64,000 nt of DNA, from positions 1-64,000 of the forward strand of contig JBBHKE010001056.1 of NCBI GenBank assembly GCA_037447655.1. The letters run 5' to 3'. Numbering within the stretch: position 1 is the first letter of the stretch; each line of letters opens with the position of its first letter. The stretch comes from Zygnema cylindricum (lineage: Eukaryota; Streptophyta; Zygnematophyceae; Zygnematales; Zygnemataceae). The notes under the pieces are model-generated. The model saw nothing but the letters and a program-made list of their open reading frames with translations, ran no database searches and was not told the DNA's origin. Position numbers and translations under genes: made by a program. Positions 46,001 through 59,300 of this stretch are shown piece after piece.

Positions 46001-49000
46001 AAACCTGCGAGAATTGTAAGCTTTTTATTTGAAAAAAAAAAGGCTGGTTTTCAAAGCAGATAATTTCATTTATGATCCCCACTTTTTTTAAGTTCTATGA
46101 TTTTGTTAATCAATAAAAGCTATCTTGTTGTAATCCGAACTTCCGTGTGTAAATGTGAACTTCCGTTCTAATTAAATTGAATGTAACTGTTGTTTGTATC
46201 TGAGAAGTAATTGGTAAAATGCTTAGTTTTAATATCCATGCAAAAAGGTTTTATACTGTGCATCGTAATCCCCAAAATATTTACTATATTTTCATTTGTT
46301 CTTTTTTCAGATCTTTGGTAAACAACTTTCTTTCGGGGAGAATTCCAGAATCTATCACCAAATTGGCAAAACTGAAAACATTGTTAGTAACCTCAAAAGA
46401 CTCCACAAAGAGAAATTAAATTTTTAGATTGAGCATTGAAAATCAATCTTTACAATACGGTTTTTTTTCTGAGAAGATTCGCAACTGTATTTGGTTTGTC
46501 AGAATTTCATTTAAGAAAAGTGTTAATGCGCAGTCTCGGGAACTCATTAGCTATATAAGAATCAATAATTTTAACAAGATTTGTTTTTCTTCTCATTTTA
46601 TCTCTTTTCCATTGCAACAAAAAACCAGGAATAATAATGGAAAAACTTGCAGATACTTGAGTAACCCTAACATATAAAAAAAATAAAAAATTCCTCTCTC
46701 TCTCTCTCTCTCTTTCTCTATTTTACAGCGATGCCTCTGCAAACCTGCTGAGTGGCGAATTGCCCTCTCGCTTGGGGGACATGGTGGACCTCGAAATATT
46801 GTTAGTGCCTCTCTCCCTCCCTCCCTTACATCAAGGAAGCTTGTGGTTCAAGAAAAGTGTGCAGGTCCAAATCACTTCTCTAGTGTCATATTTATCGGCT
46901 TTATATTTTGTTTCCGTGAATGAGAGTTTGACACTTTATTGCTTTGGGGAAATCCAAGAAATTTTCTGTTTTACACACATTTCAGCTCATAGCAGTTTGC
47001 ATAATGGTGGTTAACATAAATTTACGAAAAGGTTTCTTTTATGCTGTTAGTTACAGTTAAGGTTATTTATTCTCTTTATGTTAATTTTCCAAAAAGTGTA
47101 GTTACCTCTTTGTCTCTTTTCATTTTTAGCACGCTTTTAAAAAATGTTTATTACGCCTTGACTCAACTTCTTGTCGTCTATTTAAATATTTTCTATGGAT
47201 GAGAAGTTTCGATTACTTTCTTTTGGATGTCAATTTCTTTTTTCATGAAAGTTATAGCCAGATTTTGTGGGAATTATTTCTTGTTTGGCATTTGAGGAGA
47301 TATTGATGATTTTCATCGGTCCTTTATTTTTCTTGTCGAGTGGATTCATCAGCTATGCGATTTCAGTTATCTTTCATGAATTCTATCTTTCTCACTTGTG
47401 GTTATTAACAATTTTTCTAATCAACCTACAATACCATTTACCTTACTCTCAATATTCCACTCCCTCCTGCTTTCCCCCTCTCCTCCTAATCCCTCTGTTC
47501 CTCTCTCTCCTTCTCATATTCTTCCTCTCCCTCCTTTTCCCCCCTACCTCCCTCGCTCTGTTCCCCCTCTCTCTCCTTTTTGCCCCCTATTCGTGCAGTG
47601 GTGCGGTATCCAACCAGTTGACTGGAATTATCCCAGTCTCCATTTCAGACTGCCTCTCTCTCACCTCTTTGTGAGTACTCTATAAAAAGACTCAAGTTAA
47701 TGAATAGTGGAGAGAAAAGATTATTCGGTTTTTATGATTTTTCTCTCCGGTTTTTCTCTATACAGTAGCTTTTAGGATCTATATCAATGCTGCTACGAAA
47801 AATATTATAATTGCGATTTATCAGTATAATGATTAAAAAAATGGAAAAAATGAATATCTTGGTATTACATTGTTTATGTTATTTATCAATTTAAATGGTA
47901 GACATGAACAAGAAAAAGCACAACAACTATCCAAAAGTAAATCGGCCGAATTGGCCCCAAGCATGTGGAAATACAAATGACATTATAATGATATAATTTT
48001 TACCATTGAAACGAATTTCGAACCACTCACATAAATTGGAGAAAAAAAACCATGTCATGGTCGTTGTTGACTTTGTTAGACGAACAGGTTTTCTCTAGTT
48101 ATGCTCTGTAACTGTCAATCTTTTGAATAAACCTATAGCTATTTGAAATAAATTAATTTAACATGCCACATTTTCTTCCAGATGAAATTTTATACACTCA
48201 TTAATAGCTATTTTATAGCAGCTCGGTATGGCGACAAAATCGGAGCATATTTGGTCCATTTACGAACTGAATTCTATCCTAATGAATGTTCATCCGATTT
48301 GTTTTTTTTTTTTCTAGATGGAAAATTTAATACCATTTTGTTAGTCAATCATTGCTACATCGGTTTTCCTTGCTATTTGATTTTTGAAAAATATTTCACT
48401 AAATATTGTTCAAAATATTCGAAGATATCATTTTTCCAAACTTTGTCGATAGACCTATTATTGTATATTTTCCTAATGTGAAGTTATAACTTTTCATTTT
48501 AGAAAAGGTTACCCTAAATTTTTCTTCTTATCTTAGGAATAACAGAATAAATAGACCTCATGTCTATAGATTACCTTTTCTATATACATTTTTATTCAGG
48601 TTACATGGTGTTTTCTGGGAGGAGGTCATCTTAAGTTTCTGAAAATTATCTGAAATGTAAGATCTTTCTTCATCTACCACTTAATTTGGTGTTTTTTTTA
48701 TCCAATCACAGGTATCTCTCAGACAATTTTTTAACAGGAGAGATACCAGCTGAAATTGGAAATCTCAAAAGCCTTCAATCTTTGTGAGTACTGGAAACAA
48801 AAAAATTCTCTCAATCTCTCCCTCTCCTCCTCCCTCTCTCCCTCTCACCCTCTCTCCCTCTCCATATACCACTCTCTCCCTCTCTCCCTCTCTCCCTCTC
48901 CTCCTCTCTCCCTCGTTCCCTCTCTCTCTCTCTCTCCCTCGTTCCCTCTCTCTCTCTCTCTCCCTCTTCCCCCCCCCCTCCCTCCCCCCCCCTCTCTCCC

Positions 49001-50303
49001 CCCCCCTCCCCCTCTCTCCCTCTCTCTCCCTCTCTCTCCCTCTCTCCCTCTCCCTCTTTCTCTCCCTCTCCTCTTCCTCTCTCTTCCTCTCTCTCTCTCT
49101 CCCTCTCTCCCTCTCTCAGCTAAAGGAAAAGTTTTTTTTTTTTTTTTTTCTAACTTTTGTTGAAGCTAACAGATATTTTATATTTCAGTCTAAGATTCCA
49201 GTCTTTCCGAATGATTTTTAACCAAATATTTTTAGCCTTTTTTTTTTTTTTTTTTTTTTTTTTCTTGGCCTATGTTACAGATATCTCCGGAACAACAATC
49301 TGATTGGAGGGATTCCACCATCCATCGGAAAAATTGAGACACTTTTCTTTTTGTATGGATTTCTCACTTGTGGTGTGCATTTTTGTTTTAAGAAGTCAAA
49401 ACATAGTAGCAATAAAAATCTATTATTATTGCTTGAATCATATCGTTTTGTCACTTTCATGAACTGGTCGATAAACATTAAAATGTGTACGCACCCATTC
49501 GGGTACGAATTGCTAGACTCAACGCTGTTTTTTGTTTCTTGTTTTTAGTGCGCGCTAAATGATTCATATGGAATCTGTTCAATAATTTTTGCATCTACAT
49601 TATGTTTTAGTGCTCTTTTGTCTCGTTTACTTTGACGCTCGCTAGCACTCGTTTGGTTTGATCAATTATAATACTTCCCTATATCACGTGTCCCCCAAAA
49701 GTCGCGTCGCACTCAATTGTATTGAAAACCGAAACCAACTATCTCCTTTCGTTTTGTTTCTTCGTGTATTATTTTCATTCGTTGCCCTTCCGTTAAGATA
49801 TGACATCCTCTTTTATACCTCCTATACAAATGCCCATAGAGGGGGAAATTTATGTGAACATTATCAGCGACCCCATTCCTGGGCATTTTATAAAAATAGT
49901 TCATTTCTTTAAATATATTAAAAAAAATTGATGGAATTACATATTGAAAAAATCCTTCAGAGAAGTATTTAAGGTAAAATGAAAAAAATGATTTTCTGGT
50001 GAAATGATGACCTTTTCAAAGGCTAAAACGACATGAACATCGCATACATTCATATATTTCTTTGGAAATCATTCAAATATGATGCTTTTTTTTGAAGTAA
50101 ATCAGTATATTGTATTGGTTAGAAATTTAATATCGTTAAAAATAGAAACAAGTCATGGTACTTGCATATCAACATATGGTGCTCACGATCTGTATGTTAT
50201 ACTCAAAATAGGGCACTCTGCTAAAATAACTCTAATTACAATATGCATCTTGCAAGGTACATAGAAGTTTTGTCTGAAAAATAGAAATGTGTATGAAAAT
50301 ACT

Positions 50304-50355
<52 letters not shown>

Positions 50356-53300
50356 CATGCTTATATGAAGATGATATTTACAATATAGATAATTTTAAAA
50401 TTTAATTTGCACGGTTTGTTATAGTTGAATTGGAAAGAAAATTTCAGAATGGAACGTTGTTTAAAGCTAACGTCAGTGTAACACACGTTTGAACTTTATA
50501 CATAAGTTTCGTGGTTATAACTAAGACACGAATTTTTTAGAAGCATTAAAGATGACATCTTTAACCATGTAAAAATATGCACATGGTATAAATGTAGCTA
50601 TCCAGGCATCCATTAGAACCAGTGCTAAAACACCCTCAATCGAATCTGTGGAGATAGCATTCCAGCTTTAGTGTTGGTTTTCAATCCCGGTTGCCGAAGA
50701 GGTGCTTTTCTATGTTTCTTTGGCACTTCAAAAAAAATCAGTTTGAATCTTCAGAAGAGTTGGCATATATTCCAATCTACTAAAGTTGTCGGGACGGCTT
50801 GGCGAATTTTCACAATAATAAATGTATTAGTTGTTATCAATTTAATGTCATTTTAACTTTTCTTGGACGCAGGGATCTTCGGAATAACAGTTTGAGTGGA
50901 AACATTCCTGAGGAAGTTGGCAACATCACATATGTTTTTCAAATGTACGTTCTAAATTTTATAAAGGGTAGAAGGTGTTCTCTTATCAGAAATTGACTGA
51001 TAAGTGGACGCATTACTGACTGTAACTATGAAATAATCAGATGTTTAATGTTTGATGTCTTTCTTTCTGGAATGCATTTCTAATTCGATGTGTAATAACA
51101 TTTATAAACGTAGCCAAGTCGACGTATGACCTATTTCCAAGCAGTTCTTTTAAAATGCAAATAAAAATAATTGTTATCCTCATGAAATTATAAAACCTAC
51201 ATGGTTAACCGAGCAGCACCAAGTGTCAAATCTTCAATGAACTATTTTTTGATTTAAAGTGTGAGATGTGAAATTGTCAACGTTTATTGTAAAATTTAAA
51301 AGTCTCTCTCCCGTCCAATGTCTTACTTCAGTGTCTTAGTTTTATGATCCAACTTGTAATATCCAGTTTTTCTTGCATTGAAATCTTTGTGTTTTTTTTA
51401 TAATAAAACATCTGATGTGCAAATTTCAATATTGGATGCAAATTGTCGGGTGGAAGGTTCTTGGACAATAACTCTCTGAGCGGGCCCATTCCACGAACTT
51501 TTGGGTATTTTAAAAACGTTAATGAGATGTAAGATCTCCTAACCTTTCTTTATTCTTATATGGTGTAACTGAATTTTTAGGAACTATAATAGAGACGAGA
51601 CAAATTTGTCGTATGTATGGGATGAATGATGCTTTGTTGAATGGTGAATTTTGTCTTTTCTCGATAGATGCTATGATAGGATCTCACACAAAAATCAGAG
51701 TGCAAGACTACAGCGGAAGCATTAAAATAAAATATCACACGAGAACGAACTGTCCACAAAAGCCAATATATTTCATAGACATTTTCTCCCATAAAAGATT
51801 AACTTCCTACTCCCTGCCAATATATTTCATAGACATTTTCTCCCATAAAAGATTAACTTCCTACTCCCTCTAAGCTGCAGTATATAGTACAGTTATTGTG
51901 ACGTCACTACTTCAAAATCTACCCAAATCATATAGTGCGCACTAAGTGCGTACAAGTCAAAACGTGTCAACAGCGAAACACAAAGAACTGTCGGCACAAC
52001 TCACACGTACGACCAAAACTAACTAAAGACAAAACATACATACTAACCGTACACACCAAACGAAACATAACCTGGTCATAGTCAAACTAAATCTCCAAGA
52101 ATCCAAGAAAACTACAATCCACTACACGACTAAATAAAACCACTCGTGACCACTAACTTAGCGTAATGACAAATTAATCAGCCACGCGACAAACCGCGAC
52201 GGCCGACTACAACTTAGACTGAAAAAGACAGAATAGTCGGCCGCGCGACAGACCGCGACGGCCGATTACAAATTTTGACTTAACAATCCCCCTCTCAAAC
52301 TTGTAATCATCACATCAAACCTAATTTAGGTCTCCCCCTCAAAAGTACATCATGTGCCGCGGCTTTTGTCAACATATCCGCGGCTTCCTCCAACGTCGAA
52401 ACATATAAAAATTCAACTTCCTTTGCCGTGACCAAATCGCGTACGAAATGCCGCTGAATCCTAACATGTTTTGTCCTCTTGTGAAAGACAGGATTCTTCA
52501 CCAATGCCATCGAACTCATACTGTCAGAAAATATTTTCATACAACCTATTGAAATCCCCAATTCGCCAAGTAGTTCCTTGATCCAAATCGACGCCTTAGA
52601 TGTGTGACACGGCGCCATGTATTCTGCTTCGATTGAACTTAAAGCAACAGTTGGTTGGAGTCGCGAACTCCAAGAAACTGCCGCGCCGCCAAAAACAAAA
52701 GCATATCCAGACGTTGACTTTCCTGTGTCAAAATCTCCACCCCAATCTGCGTCACAATATCCCACGCACTCCAAAGATGTCTGTCCAGATCGGAACAATA
52801 AACCAATCTCGATTGTACCTGCAAGGTAACGAAATATCCTCTTCACGGCCTCCCAATGAATCTTTTTAGGAGCCTGACAAAAACGGCTCACGACAGAAAC
52901 TGCGGCTGAAATATCCGGTCGCGTGGCCACACTTAAATACATTAAACTTCCAACGGCCTCACGATAGGGCACGTGGACAGTTTCCTCCTCCTCAAATTTG
53001 CGATATTGTAGTTTGGAATCTAGTGGTGTCAAAACCGGCTTAGAATCCATCATAACAAATTTAGTTAGTACTTCTTTGCAATATTGCGCTTGCGACAATT
53101 TAATATCTCCATTATCGTACCTTATAACTTCCACTCCAAGAATATATCGTACGTCCCCTAAATCCGTGACTTTAAAATGTAGACGTAGGTACTCTTTCAA
53201 TTCAGCGATTCGCGTCAACTTGTCACATATCATCAAAAAATCATCCACGTAGACAGAAAATATAATTTGGTCTTCCCCCTCACCTTTTACGTAAACTCCA

Positions 53301-56300
53301 GAGTCTGAAACTGTTCGGACGAATCCAAATTCGGTAAGGACCTTGTGTAATCGTAAATACCAAGTCCGCGGTGCCTGTTTTAGTCCGTACAAGTTCTTTC
53401 GTAGCCGCCATACCTTCCCCTCCTTCGACACTACTCCCTCCGGAACTTTCATATAAACCTCCTCATCTAAGTCACCATTCAAGAACGCCGTCTCTACGTC
53501 CATTTGGTGAATGTGCTTTTTGCCGGCAGCGGCAATAGCAATAATCATCCTCAAAGAATCAAACTGAACAACCGGTGCATATGTCTCCGTATAATCTATC
53601 CCCTCCGGTTGTTGAAAGCCCTTGCAAACTAGCCGAGCCTTATGTTTTACTACTTCCCCCGATACACCAGTTTTGGTTTTAAAAATCCACTTCGCATCAA
53701 TAGCCTTTTTACCCTCTGGTAGGCTTACCTCCTCAAACGTACGGTTGTCGATAATAGATTGAAGTTCTCGCTCCCATGCCGATTTCCAATGCTTCTCCCA
53801 ATCGCATGATTTTCGTGCTTCCACATACGATTGCGGATCGCCCGGCTTATTTTCACATAATGATTGCTATAAAAGAAAATCATCCTCCCTCTCCGCCGAA
53901 ATAAAATAATATGAATTTTCCACATTCCCCTTACCATCAAAAGAAAGACGAGCCGGTTTCTTTCCCCTATTTTCTCGCATACTCCTCCTCGGCTCAAATT
54001 CTTTCTCCTCCTTTGCCGATTCCTCCTCAATGACATTTGGACCACTCGATTTAGAAGACGAAGATTTCCTCATGTCGGAAGACATTCGGGAATTTTTGCT
54101 TCTCCAATCCCCACCAATGTTACCAAAATTTACATTCTCCTTAATTTTACCTTTCCCCCACTCAACATTGGATGTGGATTCCGGCTCAATTTCCAAATCC
54201 GAACCCTCAATCTCATTAAGATCACCAATTTCAAATTCCTCATGAAAATCAAGATTAGAATTTCGATTAGCCGATCGAGAGATTGTGGATAATAAGTCCT
54301 CGTGAAAATCCACATTTCTTGATTCCTCAATGATATTTCGAATCGGATCATAAACTCGATAAAGACTCCCTTTCTCACTATATCCGACGAAATAACCACT
54401 CCAACTTCTCGATGCAAACTTACCCTTCCTCTTTTGTGCTTGAATATAAACCGACGCACGACATCCCCAAATCCGAATGTGGTGTAGAGTAGGCTTTCGC
54501 CCAAACCACAACTCATACGGAGTTTTATCACCCGAAACCGGCGTGATTCGCCGATTGCAAATATAATTCGCCGTTAAAATTGCATCGCCCCATAAATGAA
54601 TACTCCTCCCGGATCCGTGTACCATGGATCGTACCATTTCTTGAAGAGTACGATTTTTCCTCTCGGCAACGCCATTAGATTCCGGTGAATAAGATGCAGT
54701 ATATTGATGAGAAATTCCCCATTCTTTACAATAAGGATCAAAAGCAAGAAATTCCCCTCCGTTATCCGATCTAATAGATTTTAACTTTCTCTCACATTGC
54801 CTTTCGGCCATCATATGCCACTCTTGAAAGCGTAAAAATGCTTCGGATTTGTGTTTAAGTAATATTACTCATGTGAAGCGAGAGAAGTCATCCACCACCA
54901 CCATAATATATTTGTTTCCACCAATCGTCTCCGGTTTCACGTCCCCACATAAATCAATGTGCACAAGATCAAGCGGATGCTTAGATCGATGCATCGGATC
55001 CTTAGCCGGATGCGGCTTTCGAATTTGTCTCCCTTTACTACACCCCTCACATCCGTTAATTTTCTCTCCCGACGCCAAGTCTAATCCCCTTACGCTTCCA
55101 TTTTTAATCATCCGTCGTAAACTCGTCTCCGATGTGTGACACATTCGATGGTGCCACAAGGTGAGATCACCTTTTAATTCGGAAATTTGCGAAATAATGC
55201 CATTAGAACTTGGTTGGGATTTCGGCCGACGCCATTTTAGTCGACTATGCATAAAATCCGTGACCTCTCCTTCACCTATTTGTACACCATCAGATCGTAC
55301 AATTTTTATTGTGGAATCTCCGTACGCAAGTACACTGCCGCCCGCTCGTTGAATCTGCGGTACACTGAGAAGGTTCACTGAACCTTCAGGTAAGTACAAA
55401 ACATTAGTTAATTGAGTTTGCGTAACTTTTTCTACCCCACGTGGGTCCAAACTTGGTAAATCCAACCGTACAGTACCCACGGTACTTATCGAAATCACTT
55501 GTCCGCTTGCGACAGTGATTCGTTTTGGTACCGTGAGTTCGCGAAAATCGTCAAAGAGTGAAGCATCGGTACAAACGTGATGTGACGCTCCTGATTCAAT
55601 AATCCACTCTTTTTCGTGTAGCGTAGAACCTGCCAAAAGATCAAGCGACAGGTTAAGGGCGGAAAATATTTGCGTTTCGTCGCCTCCCTCAAAGTAATCG
55701 TCACCCATAAAGTGTCCTCCTCCTCTTCCATTGCGGCCTCCACGACCACCGCGGCCGCCAAGGCGACCACCACCACGTCCACCGTATCGACCGCCGCCGT
55801 CTCCTCTACCGCCGCCATTACCTCTACCGCCGCCGCCTCCTCTACCGCCCGCTCCTCCATTTTCAGCCTTTGAATAACATTGGGGGCTAATATGGCCCCA
55901 TTTCCCGCAAAAATGGCATTGACGCTCCTTGTCCGGGCAAGAAGCCGCCATGTGACCAAGTTTGCCGCACTGAAAGCAAGCAATATTGGTTAGATCTGAA
56001 TATCCGGGTTGGGAAGGAGATCTCCCGGCCCTTTCGTGTCCTCTTCCCCCTCTTCCTCTCGGATTTCCACCTTTTCTACCTCCTCTTCCCCGAATATAAT
56101 TTAGATCGGGCGTTTCCGGTGTCGTCGCATTGAGGGAACCGGTCGGTTGGGGTCCCCTCGATGAACTCGGACGATTCGCCTCGGTGGATTTGAGGAAAGT
56201 GATAATCGAATCCAAAGTGTTCGAATCCCTCGATAAAAGAATGTCCCTCAAATGTATCATTTTCTCCGGTAAGGCATGGATGAAGACCGATGCCTTATCA

Positions 56301-59300
56301 CTCTCATCGATGAACTTTCCCAAGTTTGCGAGTTGCTCGATAATAATATTGAATCTCTTCGCGGCTTCATCGATCGACTCACTCGACTTGACCTTAAATG
56401 AGGTATAATCGGTATAAATGTGTTGCCCCTTATTTTGAAGACTCTTTTCGAAGTGATTCTCAAGAGCCACCCAACAATCATGGGCAAATCTTCGGGTAAG
56501 GAATAGATCATGTATAGAAGTGCTACATGATTGAAATAAACCGCCGATAGCGGAAAGATTTTTCTTCGTCCACACACGATAAGCTCTCCGATCCGAGGTA
56601 GGCATCTTGTCCACCCCTTTTACCACCTTCCAAAGCCGTTTCAATTTAAATTGACCTTTGATATATTTCTTCCACGATTGATAATTTGTCCCATTGAAGA
56701 TGACAATTTTGCCGGACATAGATTCAACCGGTTCGTCCCCTTCACTCCAATCATCAAGATCGGAATCATCATCGATTGGAAGTTTCCCCTTTCGAATTAA
56801 TTCCCTCGTCTCCTCCTCATCTCCTCCACCTCCTTCCGTATCGCCGATGCTTTGATCCGGAATCGGATCTCCGAATAATGGAGATCTAGTAACACGGTTT
56901 GCCTCGGAGATTCGCTGATCCACATAACGGAAAAGACCATCCATCAGTTTTTGGAGACGATCTCCCATCGCGTCATCTTCCTCCTTCTTTTTCCCCTCAT
57001 TCTCCTCTTTTTGACCGACCGGATCGATCGGAACGGTCTCCTCAAAAGTTTTGCCGGTGAAAGCAAATGGAGTTTCTACTTCCGGATCCGAAGATGATTC
57101 GGATGGATCCGGAGGATCCGGGTCCGGAGGTTGCGGAAATATCGGAGAAGGCATCAAAGGTGAAGGGGTATTTTTCTTCTTTCTCCCCATAGCGACCAAA
57201 CTAGCCACACTTCTACACCTCAAGGGAGCACACAAGCTCCGATACCAATTGAAAGGATCTTACACAAAAATCAGAGTGCAAGACTACAGCGGAAGCATTA
57301 AAAAAAAATATCACACGAGAACGAACTGTCCACAAAAGCCAATATATTTCACGGACATTTTCTCCCATAAAAGATTAACTTTCTACTCCCTCTAAGCTGC
57401 AGTATATAGTACAGTTATTGTGACGTCACTACTTCAAAATCTACCCAAATCATATTGTGCGCACTAAGTGCGTACAAGTCAAAACGTGTCACAGCGAAAC
57501 ACAAAGAACTGCCGGCACAACTCACACGTACGACCAAAACTAACTAAAGACAAAACATACATACTAACCGTACACACCAAACGCAACATAGCCTGGTCAT
57601 AGTCAAACTGAATCTCCAAGAATCCAAGAAAACTACAATCCACTACACGACTAAATAAAACCACTCGTGACCACTAACTTAGCGTAATGACAAATTAATC
57701 AGCCGCGCGACGGAGCGCGACGGCCGACTACAACTTAGACTGAAAAAGACAGAATAGTCGGCCGCGCGACAGACCGCGACGGCCGATTACAAATTTTGAC
57801 TTAACATGCTATACTTTACGACAAGACTTAAAAGTTGATTAGTCATGAAACGCTTAAATTCTCTTTTGTGATATTTGTGGTGCTAGATCAATTCGATTCA
57901 ATAACCTTTCGGGACCTATTCCGTCAGGAATATGGAAGCTTCCTACTTTATATGGACTGTAAGTTATTTTCAGTTTTCTCTCACTGTATAGATTGTTATT
58001 ATGAAAAAAAAACTACAGGTGTTTCCAATCCTCCATGTCATTACTCTAACGATTAAGATCTTAAACATAGATTCCGCACTTGGTAGTTTTGGGACGAGTT
58101 GTTGATTATTCGCTAGAAGTTCGAACCAAATGTCGCAGACTTGGCATTTGCAAGTAGGAAAGTTTTTTTGAATCAAGTTTACCTTGAAGTTCACTGCAAA
58201 TGAAATGGTCTCGGATTTCAACGATGGAAAAAAACCCGCTTTGAAAAAATCCTATTTTCTTGTCGGCTGTTGTCATCTATCTCCATCTGGATATTTGTCT
58301 CAAAAAAGTTTCTTACTGGCGATTCAGTGAGACCACTATTTGAAACGAAACTGGCTGTGTTGACTATGGTTTGGCATGCCTGTGAATAACACAAAAGTTC
58401 AAATTATCAAAGTTTGTTACTTTCAAAATTCTCATTTGTTCGCCGTTTCTATATGCCAACTGGTCGGTTTACTCTTTTTTGATTCCATGTGCCTATGTTC
58501 TTCATCCGTGTATTTTCATGCCCTAAAGTTCAGTTTGACGTACAGGTATTTGTCACACAATCGTCTGGTTGGTTCCATTCCTCCCACAATCGGACGCCTC
58601 AAGGGACTTTTTAAACTGTAAGGAAGATTGATTTGATTGAAAATTAAAAGAAAAGGAATATTCAGGTTGAGGAGTTTGCACTCAAGAAAATAAATGTAAA
58701 TCGGACAAAATATTTAGCATTTAGTATTTTAAAATTAACATTGGAAGTGAAAAGTTGACATATGAAAATGATTGGAAACCGGTTTTGTTTTGACCTTTCA
58801 CAGCACAAAATTCTATAGTTATAAGTCAACGTCTGGCATTGGATGTGGAAACTGGAAAACATTGAATAACAAAATTTTATATTGAACGTGTACTCAATAG
58901 AAACAAATTCATATAGAAATTATGATTTGCATTATAACTAAATAAATTAGATTGTTTTGTGTATAAGTATAACATTAGGATTAATTGGAATCATTACACA
59001 TAGTTTGACTTTTGCAAATATCACAACTTGATAACGGTAGTTGAAGAGCTGAAAATAATATGTTGCGAATTACTTATGAAATGGCACATGACAAACAAGT
59101 GCACAAGTAAAATAATTTGGAACGAAATGAAAACGCAAGGCGTCGGTAACCAAGTCCCGAGTTCTAGTTTTCACAAGTCGACGGTCGATTGTCAGCCATC
59201 ACATATTTAGCATTGAAAGTCGATCACAAAGTAAGAAATCTGTCCTTGATAAAGAATCATAAGGATGAGGATGGTGGAAATTGATTGAACATCAAAATTC

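Larger units (their letters stand above)
51674..57806 (-). mobile_element. Nearly complete Ty1/copia retrotransposon in LRR intron 10, antisense
   Basis: 6133 bp with LTRs at 51674-52285 and 57250-57806, each TG...CA on the plus strand as written (TGATAGG/TGAAAGG ... TTAACA), and a perfect 5-bp duplication TGCTA on both sides (51669-51673, 57807-57811). A primer-binding site and purine tract are in place. One long gag-pol frame on the minus strand is interrupted only by two stop codons. By eye the LTRs differ by about 15 substitutions and one 1-bp indel over 557 bp (about 97% identical), plus a 54-bp duplication in the left one, so the insertion is fairly recent. Without it the host intron would be about 220 bp. 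Confidence 0.9.

Noticed and set aside
48756-49221. Two overlapping Ser/Leu/Pro-rich frames of 135 and 145 codons
   Set aside because: They are the CTCCCT-rich part of LRR intron 7 and read through exon 7 in wrong or continuing frames; composition alone keeps them open.
51763-51870. 54-bp direct repeat considered as an attachment site or a separate insertion
   Set aside because: It lies wholly within one LTR and is a simple tandem duplication.
54030-57395. Plus-strand frames inside the copia element
   Set aside because: Shadows of the gag-pol frame on the minus strand.
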